From assembly GCA_014800845.1 (NCBI GenBank), contig JAAVFJ010000080.1:1-46373 (forward strand): a stretch of 46,373 bases of DNA. The letters are read 5' to 3'. The DNA comes from Bacteroidales bacterium (lineage in GTDB: Bacteria > Bacteroidota > Bacteroidia > Bacteroidales > Muribaculaceae). Positions 33,716 to 40,653 of this stretch are shown piece after piece. The notes under the pieces are model-generated. The model was not told the origin of the DNA. It saw only the letters and a program-made list of their open reading frames with translations, and searched no databases. Numbering within the stretch: position 1 is the stretch's first letter; each line of letters begins with the position of its first letter. Position numbers and translations under genes: made by a program.

Positions 33716-34297
33716 ATGAAAGCATACATAGCTCTGACTCTGCTGCTTGCCACCCTGTTTGCGCCTCTCAGCGCCTCAGCGCAGCGCCGCGGACGCCCCG
33801 GTTCCATGAAGCATACGGAGGCCGAAGTGCTGCAGAAGCAGGCCGAAGTGCGCCGCCAACAGGAGGGCGTAAAAATCAGCTGCAAATATATCGCCAACGG
33901 CCACATTTTCGAGGGTCCCGTCTACATGACAGGCGATGCCGGTGCTATCAAGATAGGTGATGCCGCCATAATCTTCACCGGAGGAAACTATAAGCTATCA
34001 TTTGACGCTGCTAAGTTCAAAATCAAGAAATACCCCTCCATGACCGACGCCGAGCGTGCACGCCGCGGCATCTCTAAGTATGAATATGAGAACTCCTGGG
34101 AGTATAAGGAGCTCGGTCAGGACTTTGAATACGGCGGCAAGTATGCCACTATAGAGCAGGGGGGCGGCAAGTGGCTCGTGCTCTATAACGGCGACTCAGA
34201 GAATGTCTTTGCCAAAATCCCCATCAGCGGAGTTAACGCCAACTCCTTTGAACTTAATGAAGATGGCATGCTCGTGCAGATGAGTCTGGCTAAATAA
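33716..34297 (+). CDS. Exported protein of unknown function
   Basis: The 193-residue product has a signal peptide (MKAYIALTLLLATLFAPLSA, cut near ASA-QRR). The mature protein begins very basic (RRGRPG) and then has charged helical and beta segments (KISCKYIANGHIFEGPVYMT, MTDAERARRGISKYEYENSW). I do not recognise the family. It is the first of four exported proteins in the same direction (33.7-37.0 kb) and lies 54 bases after the terminator of structured RNA copy A, with no promoter of its own. Confidence 0.65.
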   Translation: MKAYIALTLLLATLFAPLSASAQRRGRPGSMKHTEAEVLQKQAEVRRQQEGVKISCKYIANGHIFEGPVYMTGDAGAIKIGDAAIIFTGGNYKLSFDAAKFKIKKYPSMTDAERARRGISKYEYENSWEYKELGQDFEYGGKYATIEQGGGKWLVLYNGDSENVFAKIPISGVNANSFELNEDGMLVQMSLAK

Positions 34298-34323
34298 GGG
34301 TATAATCGAATATTTATATAGTT

Positions 34324-35031
34324 ATGAAGAAAGTTACATTTGCGTTGGCAGCGCTCCTCATCTGCCTCAGTGCTTCGGCCGCCGACCTCTTCAAGGGGTG
34401 CAGGTATCAGGGTATCGGTAAAATTCAGGGTCAGCCCATTGACGCCTGGGTGAATATGACTGTCGATGACGGCGACCTGGAATTCAACATGGCAAATACA
34501 TTTGACTTCGCTGCCGAATACACTGTGAGCGGCACCGGCGATAATGCCACTATGAGCGTGAAGATGCCCGGCTCTGGCACCGTGCCCCTCAAGACTGCGG
34601 ACGGCGGCTCATCGATCACCGGCTCATTCACCCGCCTCGGTCAGAAGATTGACCTCTGGTTGCTGCGTATCCCCACCCAGCTCACCCCCTCCACACTCCC
34701 CGCCTCTGAGCTCGACGGCATCGTAGGCAGCTCCGATGGCTATACGTCATTTGTCACTATCAAGCTACCTAACGGTCAGGAGATGTGCGCCACTTCCGAT
34801 TTTATACTCTCAGCCGCTGACCACAGCTTCAAGATGACTTGCGACTCTCCCGCCATGCAGAAGATTTTTGGCACAATGCAGGGTTCATATCAGGTGAATG
34901 GCAGCAACCTCGTCCTGACGGACGCTACCGGCAAGACCTCTTCAGGTGAAATCTGCGACAATGGCAACTATATAAAAATCCCGATGGGCAGCGCGCAGGG
35001 CATGACACTCAACCTCGTGCTTATCCGTTAA
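34324..35031 (+). CDS. Exported protein of unknown function
   Basis: The 235-residue product has a signal peptide (MKKVTFALAALLICLSASA) cut before ADLFKG. The rest is beta-rich with many Gly, Ser and Thr (GSFTRLGQKIDLWLLRIP, GEICDNGNYIKIPMG), and may be a small beta-sandwich or lipocalin-like fold. It shares its operon with the flanking genes (26-base gaps). No motif shows a catalytic role. Confidence 0.62.
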   Translation: MKKVTFALAALLICLSASAADLFKGCRYQGIGKIQGQPIDAWVNMTVDDGDLEFNMANTFDFAAEYTVSGTGDNATMSVKMPGSGTVPLKTADGGSSITGSFTRLGQKIDLWLLRIPTQLTPSTLPASELDGIVGSSDGYTSFVTIKLPNGQEMCATSDFILSAADHSFKMTCDSPAMQKIFGTMQGSYQVNGSNLVLTDATGKTSSGEICDNGNYIKIPMGSAQGMTLNLVLIR

Positions 35032-35056
35032 TAATCAACCGACTAAAAAATAAGTT

Positions 35057-35908
35057 ATGATGAAGGTAAAAACTATTTTCGCATGTCTGCTGGCTCTCGC
35101 GCTGGCCATGCCCGCAGGTGAGGCTTATGCCCAGACCCGCAAATCAGGTGTCCGCACCGGTACACGTAAAGCCGCCGGCACCAAGAGCTCAACCACCCGT
35201 CCGAAAGCCGGCAGCACCGCCACCGCCGCTAAGCCTCTGACCAAGGCCGATGTGGAGGCTCACGCTTATTATGGCATTATGAAGTTTCCCGGTTTGGAAC
35301 AAGTTGGTAAGGATGTAGGCTTTTATACTTACTTATTCTTAACTAAAGACGGCATGATAAAATGGACCATGTTAGGCGATAAATATAATGGTGAATATTC
35401 AGTGCCGTCTAATTCAGTTTATGTTAGATCCGGCGATAACAGTATGCGCCTAACATCCCCTGATGGTGGCAAAACATTAAAGGGTGACATGAATAATGGT
35501 AGAGGTATGACTATTCCTCTTGTTTTTTATCAGGTGAAGAATGGTCCTCTCAACAGTGAAGTGTGCAAGGAATCCTTTGCTAAGGGTACATTCAAGGCTC
35601 TGATGTCAGTTACAACCCCAAAAGGGGAGGAAACGATGTTCCCTGTAGATTTTAAAGCTACCCCTAATGAGGATGGAACCGGTGGTACCTATAAAATTTC
35701 AGTAGACAATGCTCTCGGCATAGGTCTGATTAAAGGTACTTATACTATAACTGAAACCGGATTGCTCTTTACTTCCAATCTTGAAGGTTGCTCCACCAAA
35801 GAAGATGCGTATTTTGAGTATAGGGAGGAAGCTCTGTTGAGTCTTGGTAAAAAGTATGTGGATGGTAGCGGTAATTGTACTGTTGATCTGCATCTCTTTA
35901 ACCAATAA
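35057..35908 (+). CDS. Exported protein of unknown function with a basic linker
   Basis: The 283-residue product has a signal peptide (MMKVKTIFACLLALALAMPA) and a 40-residue Ala/Thr/Lys/Arg-rich linker (residues about 27-66) before a beta-rich domain similar in style to the previous gene. From about 35270 onward the bases turn sharply AT-rich compared with the GC-rich first 70 codons, so the gene looks like a fusion of pieces with different histories. Confidence 0.6.
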   Translation: MMKVKTIFACLLALALAMPAGEAYAQTRKSGVRTGTRKAAGTKSSTTRPKAGSTATAAKPLTKADVEAHAYYGIMKFPGLEQVGKDVGFYTYLFLTKDGMIKWTMLGDKYNGEYSVPSNSVYVRSGDNSMRLTSPDGGKTLKGDMNNGRGMTIPLVFYQVKNGPLNSEVCKESFAKGTFKALMSVTTPKGEETMFPVDFKATPNEDGTGGTYKISVDNALGIGLIKGTYTITETGLLFTSNLEGCSTKEDAYFEYREEALLSLGKKYVDGSGNCTVDLHLFNQ

Positions 35909-36112
35909 TCTCTGCTGAGAAAAAGGAATATTTCTTCGGCTGCTCAGCCGCGGTAGTCTTCCTATAGAATCTGCCGGGCAGCCATCGGCTATTAGCAATC
36001 CCCGCCGTAATGGTGCGGCAGTTAATGGCAGGTGAGCTGCCCCTCTCGGTTTTCTCTCGGAGGGTGCGGCAGCGGCATTTTGCTATGTGTGAAATAATCT
36101 TTCACACTCGAA

Positions 36113-36145
36113 TTGCGATTAACCGAAATAAAAGACATATATTTG
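36113..36145 (+). promoter_or_regulatory. Possible promoter of the lipoprotein gene at 36188
   Basis: TATATTTG at 36138-36145 fits the -7 consensus; TTG at 36113-36115 lies 22 bases upstream, slightly too far. The leader would be about 35 bases. Confidence 0.45.
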
Positions 36146-36187
36146 CATTTCCGAACAAGCGAGAAATGTTTCACTAAAAAATACGTT

Positions 36188-37027
36188 ATGAAAAATTTAT
36201 TATTTACCACACTTTTGATGCTTCTGATGGTCTCTTGCGACAAGTTTGTAGAGCCCAAGGAGAATGAAGTTGACGGAGATCTCAAAGGTTGTTTCGAACT
36301 TTCAGGTGAGAAATATGACCTGGTGAGCGATGATAATGGCGCTTCGTTCACCGCAAAGGTGCGCCGCACCGAGCAGTCTGTGCCCTTCGCGCCCGAAGTA
36401 GTCGCCCCTTTCAACGATGGTGACAAGAAGGAGTTTTTCCTGGCCGGCTTCGGTTACACCCTCTTTAACAAGGAGGGCAAGGAGATTCTGACCGTAAAAC
36501 CTGAAGAGTCTAAGCTCAGCGTGGAGCAGGTTACCAAGATTCTCAGCCTCAAGCCGGGTGAGGAAGCTGACCTCACTATCAATGTGCCCCAAGGCGTGGA
36601 GCCCGCTAAGATAAGCCTGAGCACCGGCCTGAAGTTCGTAAACTCCGGCAACGTAAAGTTTGAAGGTGCCATAGGCAAATATGGCGTGAAGAACATGGAG
36701 GTGGAGTTTAACTTCGCTGAAAAGGTGGTAAAGGGTAAATACCAGTACAAGAGCTCTCCGGCCGGCGTATATCTCTGGTGGAACGGCCGTATACAGGCTA
36801 TTGAGACCGAGGATGGCAGCTACGAATGGGATGTAGTGATAGTTGAGAGCAACGACAATGGCGGCTGGTGCGGCGACTTTGCAGCCACCCTGCAGCTCAC
36901 TCGCGAAGCCAAGAACAAGGACTATTACTTCTCATTGTTCGGTGACTTCACCAACTTCAAGTATGACAATTTCAAGGCCGAGCTGAAGTCGCCCCTCCTC
37001 CCCGAGCTCTACAAAGAAGCAAAATAA
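36188..37027 (+). CDS. Lipoprotein of unknown function
   Basis: From the ATG at 36188 (MKNLLFTTLLMLLMVSC) this is a 279-residue lipoprotein with Cys at about 17. The mature part is acidic and beta-rich (EVDGDLKGCFELSGEKYDLV, FFLAGFGYTLF, AGVYLWWNGRI). I find no known domain. It closes the run of exported genes and has a strong terminator at 37053. An upstream in-frame ATG at 36113 overlaps the promoter and is not used. Confidence 0.65.
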   Translation: MKNLLFTTLLMLLMVSCDKFVEPKENEVDGDLKGCFELSGEKYDLVSDDNGASFTAKVRRTEQSVPFAPEVVAPFNDGDKKEFFLAGFGYTLFNKEGKEILTVKPEESKLSVEQVTKILSLKPGEEADLTINVPQGVEPAKISLSTGLKFVNSGNVKFEGAIGKYGVKNMEVEFNFAEKVVKGKYQYKSSPAGVYLWWNGRIQAIETEDGSYEWDVVIVESNDNGGWCGDFAATLQLTREAKNKDYYFSLFGDFTNFKYDNFKAELKSPLLPELYKEAK

Positions 37028-37052
37028 TCCCCCTCTTTCCCCTGCAAAAAAA

Positions 37053-37076
37053 GCTGCCCCTCCGGGCAGCTTTTTT
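37053..37076. terminator. Bidirectional terminator after the lipoprotein gene
   Basis: GCTGCCC pairs with GGGCAGC around CTCC, with AAAAAA before and TTTTTT after, so it works in both directions. Confidence 0.92.
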
Positions 37077-37137
37077 GGTTTTTGGCTTTTAGAACATAAG
37101 ACCGAAGTCCCCAATTCCAGCGCCTGATCAGCCCCCG

Positions 37138-37243
37138 CATGGAGAGGAGGTTTCCAACCTGCGACCTGCCAAAGCCGCGCCCAAACAGCCCCGGCCCGTA
37201 GGCATCTTGTCGCAAGTCGGAGGTTGGAAACCTCCTCTCCATG
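37138..37243. repeat. 106-bp inverted-repeat element, copy 2
   Basis: The arms begin CATGGAGAGGAGGTTTCCAA and end AAACCTCCTCTCCATG. The central ~50 bases match the reverse complement of the centre of copy 1, so this copy is inverted. Confidence 0.88.
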
Positions 37244-37266
37244 CGTTGCGGGCGGCCTTGTCTGCT

Positions 37267-37689
37267 CTATTTGGTGAGGACGGGGGAGATGAAGGCGTCT
37301 GGGATGTGGGTCAGGAGGAAGTCGTCGGGGTTGCCGAGCAGGGTGATTATGTCGTAGCGGTATTCATAATCGCGCTCCTGGCTGCGGAGGTAGATGTCGG
37401 ATGCGCGGGCTATCATGCGGCGTTTACGCGCGTTGACGGCCTCCGCAGGGGCTGCAGGGTCGGCCATCCAGTCTTCGCGCGTCTCACCCTCTTCGGGTGT
37501 GCGCGCTTTCACCTCTACGAAGACGAGGACTCCGGGCAGCTCTGCTATGATATCGATTTCGGCGTGACCGGGCCCGGGACGCCATCGTTGTTCTCTGATA
37601 GTGTATCCCTCACGAAGCAGATGCTCTGTGGCGAGTTTCTCAGCAGTGAGGCCCCATTCGTAAGCCTTGCGTCTTTTTTCGTTGCTCAT
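37267..37689 (-). CDS. yraN: YraN family nuclease-like protein
   Basis: The 140-residue product belongs to the UPF0102/YraN family with the restriction-endonuclease fold. The key residues are in GHAEIDIIAE and VFVEVKAR, giving the E-D-EVK active-site pattern. I chose the start at 37689 (MSNEKRRKAYEWG) because the promoter boxes place transcription after the ATG at 37722. The family is proposed to act on DNA, but its substrate is not settled. Confidence 0.85.
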   Translation of the reverse strand: MSNEKRRKAYEWGLTAEKLATEHLLREGYTIREQRWRPGPGHAEIDIIAELPGVLVFVEVKARTPEEGETREDWMADPAAPAEAVNARKRRMIARASDIYLRSQERDYEYRYDIITLLGNPDDFLLTHIPDAFISPVLTK

Positions 37690-37709
37690 AAAAAAAGATG
37701 TTTTACCCG

Positions 37710-37740
37710 CAAAGGTAGCCATTTCCGCGGAAATTGCAAA
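37710..37740 (-). promoter_or_regulatory. Promoter of yraN
   Basis: Minus-strand TTTG (37740-37737), 19 bases, TACCTTTG (37717-37710). It places the transcript start near 37703, which decides the yraN start codon at 37689. Confidence 0.78.
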
Positions 37741-37876
37741 AGAGGTTATGCTGCCGCTGCTATTTCATTGTGATCATGTGGCAGTGGAAGACCACCGTTA
37801 AGACCAATCCCGCCGGGATTGGATGGCTACGCCAAAGCTACTGGGGGTGAAATTTCTTCGCGATTCCGCCGCAGCG

Positions 37877-37982
37877 CCTGGAGAGGAGGTTTCCAACCTC
37901 CGACTTTCGACGAAATGCCTGCGTGGTTGGGTTGTGGGGTACGGCTATTTGCAGGTCGGAGGTTGGAAACCTCCTCTCCAGG
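37877..37982. repeat. 106-bp inverted-repeat element, copy 3
   Basis: The arms begin CCTGGAGAGGAGGTTTCCAA and end AAACCTCCTCTCCAGG; pairing can be extended to 37874-37985 by GCG/CGC. The centre is in the same orientation as copy 1. The outermost bases differ (CCTGG instead of CATGG) but remain complementary in both arms. Confidence 0.88.
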
Positions 37983-38033
37983 CGCGGGCTGTCTTTATGC
38001 TAATATTGTGCTCTTAATGTTTAATGTCTACAC

Positions 38034-38061
38034 CTAACACCTAATAACTAATACCTAAAAA
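38034..38061 (+). repeat. Heptamer array (4 units, CTAANAN type)
   Basis: Units CTAACAC, CTAATAA, CTAATAC, CTAAAAA. It partly forms the T-run of the pckA terminator on the minus strand. The 442-base gap between yraN and pckA also holds a yraN promoter, a small hairpin (CCAATCCC/GGGATTGG at 37804-37822) and the third inverted-repeat element; I see no gene in it. Confidence 0.75.
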
Positions 38062-38100
38062 ATGATGCTGCCCCGCCGGGCTGGGAGCACGGCGGGGCAG
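38055..38100 (-). terminator. Terminator of pckA
   Basis: On the minus strand CTGCCCCGCCG pairs with CGGCGGGGCAG, followed by CATCATTTTTTAGG. It lies 32 bases beyond the stop codon. Confidence 0.88.
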
Positions 38101-38131
38101 GTATTTGGTTGTGGTTATCTATTCGCGGGGA

Positions 38132-39736
38132 TTAGATGTGGGGGCCGGCAGCTACGAGGGCTTTGCCTGCTTCGTTGCCTTCGAATTTCTTGAAGTTCTG
38201 GATGAACATCTCGGCGAGGGTCTTAGCCTTTTCTTCCCACTGCTTGGGATCAGCGTAAGTGTCGCGGGGGTCAAGAATCTTGGGGTCAACGCCGGGGAGT
38301 TCGGTGGGGATCACGAAGTCGAAGATGGGGAGCACCTTGGTGGGAGCCTTGAGGATTGCGCCGTCGAGGATATCGTCGATGATGCCGCGGGTGTCGCGGA
38401 TTGAGATACGCTTGCCGGTGCCGTTCCAGCCGGTGTTCACGAGGTAAGCCTTAGCGCCGCTCTTCTCCATTTTCTTCACGAGTTCTTCAGCGTACTTGGT
38501 GGGGTGGAGGCTGAGGAATGCTGCGCCGAAGCAAGCAGAGAATGTGGGAGTGGGCTCGGTGATGCCGCGCTCTGTGCCTGCGAGCTTAGCGGTGAAGCCT
38601 GAGAGGAAGTAGTACTTGGCCTGCTCGGGGTTGAGGATTGATACGGGGGGAAGCACACCGAATGCGTCGGCCGAGAGGAAGATTACCTGCTTGGCAGCGG
38701 GGCCCTTGGATACGGGCTTCACGATGTTTTCGATGTGGTAGATGGGGTAAGACACGCGGGTGTTTTCGGTCACGCTCTTGTCAGCGAAGTCGATCTTGCC
38801 GTTGGCGTCTACGGTTACGTTCTCGAGGAGAGCGTCGCGCTTGATAGCGTTGTAGATGTCGGGCTCGCTGTCCTTGTCGAGGTTGATAACCTTAGCGTAG
38901 CAGCCGCCTTCGTAGTTGAATACGCCTTCGTCGTCCCAGCCGTGCTCGTCGTCGCCGATGAGTTTGCGCTTCGGGTCGGTTGAGAGGGTAGTCTTACCGG
39001 TGCCTGAGAGGCCGAAGAAGATGGCGCTCTCGGTCTCGTCCATGTTGGTGTTGGCTGAGCAGTGCATAGAAGCGATGCCGCGCAGGGGGTTGAAGTAGTT
39101 CATCATTGAGAACATGCCCTTCTTCATCTCGCCGCCGTACCAGGTGTTGAGGATAACCTGTTCCTTCTGGGTGAGGTTGAAGGCTACTACGGTCTCGGAG
39201 TGGAGGCCGAGTTCCTTGTAGTTCTCAACTTTTGCCTTAGAGGCGTTGAATACTACGAAGTCGGGTTCGAAGTTTTCGAGCTCCTCTTTTGAGGGGCGGA
39301 TGAACATGTTTGTCACGAAGTGAGCCTGCCAAGCCACTTCCATGATGAAGCGCACTTTGAGACGGGTAGCTTCGTTGGCGCCGCAGTAGCAGTCAACCAC
39401 GAAGAGAGTCTTGTCAGAGAGTTCCTTTACGGCCTTCTCTTTGAGCTCGTCCCATACTTTGGTGTCGATGGGCTTGTTGTCGTTCTTGTATTCCTCAGAG
39501 GTCCACCACACGGTGTTTTCGCTGGTAGCGTCCTTTACGAGGTATTTGTCCTTGGGTGAACGGCCGGTGTAGATGCCGGTCATTACGTTTACGGCGCCGA
39601 GTTCAGTCTCCTGACCTTTTTCAAAGCCTTCGAGACCGGGAGCGGTTTCGTATTTGTAGAGTTCTTCGTAAGAGGGGTTGTGGATGATTTCTTTTACATC
39701 CTTGATGCCGTACTGGCTAAGATTTAATTCTGCCAT
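38132..39736 (-). CDS. pckA: Phosphoenolpyruvate carboxykinase (ATP)
   Basis: In Bacteroidales this enzyme mostly carboxylates phosphoenolpyruvate to oxaloacetate with ATP gain, feeding the succinate route that ends at FrdABC. The 534-residue length is that of the ATP-type enzyme. Signatures are the kinase-1 loop [13 protein letters not shown], the kinase-2 region [14 protein letters not shown] and [16 protein letters not shown] [14 protein letters not shown]. It is a single-gene unit with its own terminator. A one-and-a-half-unit heptamer remnant (ATAACCCGTAATTC) lies 7 bases before the ATG. Confidence 0.97.
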   Translation of the reverse strand: MAELNLSQYGIKDVKEIIHNPSYEELYKYETAPGLEGFEKGQETELGAVNVMTGIYTGRSPKDKYLVKDATSENTVWWTSEEYKNDNKPIDTKVWDELKEKAVKELSDKTLFVVDCYCGANEATRLKVRFIMEVAWQAHFVTNMFIRPSKEELENFEPDFVVFNASKAKVENYKELGLHSETVVAFNLTQKEQVILNTWYGGEMKKGMFSMMNYFNPLRGIASMHCSANTNMDETESAIFFGLSGTGKTTLSTDPKRKLIGDDEHGWDDEGVFNYEGGCYAKVINLDKDSEPDIYNAIKRDALLENVTVDANGKIDFADKSVTENTRVSYPIYHIENIVKPVSKGPAAKQVIFLSADAFGVLPPVSILNPEQAKYYFLSGFTAKLAGTERGITEPTPTFSACFGAAFLSLHPTKYAEELVKKMEKSGAKAYLVNTGWNGTGKRISIRDTRGIIDDILDGAILKAPTKVLPIFDFVIPTELPGVDPKILDPRDTYADPKQWEEKAKTLAEMFIQNFKKFEGNEAGKALVAAGPHI

Positions 39737-39835
39737 AGCTTGAATTACGGGTTATAAATGTGTTCTGTTTTTTGCTCTATCTTTCTTAACGTGCTATCTT
39801 TGAAATTGTTTTTATAAAGCATGTTAAATCCGCTG

Positions 39836-39843
39836 CAAAATTA
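39836..39843 (-). promoter_or_regulatory. -7 box of pckA
   Basis: Minus-strand TAATTTTG about 100 bases before the start codon; no good -33 match at the correct distance was found. Confidence 0.45.
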
Positions 39844-39926
39844 ATAAAAAAACTTGATACTATCAGCGGTGTGGCTGAGATTTTTACGCTCTTTGCGCGC
39901 AGTGTGTGCAAATTTGGCTTGTTTTC

Positions 39927-39958
39927 TTTGCGGGGGTGGAGTTTTATTCTTATTTTTG
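39927..39958 (+). promoter_or_regulatory. Promoter of the secreted protein gene at 39984
   Basis: TTTG at 39927-39930, a 20-base spacer and TATTTTTG at 39951-39958. The leader is only about 18 bases, rich in T. Confidence 0.75.
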
Positions 39959-39983
39959 CCGTAAATTTTTTTGAGATATTTAT

Positions 39984-40637
39984 ATGAAGAAACTTTTACT
40001 CTCTTTTGCTCTCTGCGCGGCTGCCGCTCTGCCTGTGGCTGCTCAGGATTATGTGGTGTATGTAGGCACTCAGGCTGAAAATGGCACCGTGACTAATTAT
40101 CAGGCCGTGACCGATGCTGCCAATGTGCTGACTGTCAACCCTTTCTACGAGGGTGAGGACCTGTCATGCGAGGCGTTTATGAAGGTGGCTAACAATACGG
40201 CTTCCGATGTGTCGGCTACTGTGTATGTCAATAAGCTTGACGACCACAATGTGTTTGGCGATGCCTTCGTGGTGTTCCAGACTTGTCTTGGCGCTTCATG
40301 CATGGAGCCCCCCTTCTCTTTCACTGTGCCTGCCAATGGTGAGACTCCCGGTGGCGCCGGCGAGCACATAGGCTATTCAGCTCTCAGCCTCACTGAGCAG
40401 GAGGCTGCCGCCGTTACTTTTGATTCCAGCTATCTGGTGACTGTGGCTATCGGCGATTTCTCTCAGAGCTTCACTCTGAATTTCAGCGGTAACACCGCAG
40501 GTGTGAACTCCGTAATGGCCGATGGCGCGGCTGCCGAGTATTTCAATCTGCAGGGTATGCGTGTGGCTTCTCCCTCCAAGGGTGAGGTTTACATCGTGCG
40601 CCAGGGGGGCAAGGTTTCAAAGACTCTCGTGCGCTGA
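39984..40637 (+). CDS. Secreted protein with a type IX-like C-terminal tail
   Basis: The 217-residue product has a signal peptide cut near PVAAQ-DYV. The middle is a beta-sandwich-like domain with Cys residues in DLSCEAF and TCLGASCMEPP that might form disulfides. The last ~45 residues, with YFNLQGMRV, GEVYIV and a basic end (KVSKTLVR), resemble the sorting tail found on many Bacteroidales secreted proteins. Its cargo role is unknown. It lies 16 bases before comEC and probably shares its promoter. Confidence 0.7.
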   Translation: MKKLLLSFALCAAAALPVAAQDYVVYVGTQAENGTVTNYQAVTDAANVLTVNPFYEGEDLSCEAFMKVANNTASDVSATVYVNKLDDHNVFGDAFVVFQTCLGASCMEPPFSFTVPANGETPGGAGEHIGYSALSLTEQEAAAVTFDSSYLVTVAIGDFSQSFTLNFSGNTAGVNSVMADGAAAEYFNLQGMRVASPSKGEVYIVRQGGKVSKTLVR

Positions 40638-40653
40638 TAAAGCTTAAAAATTT

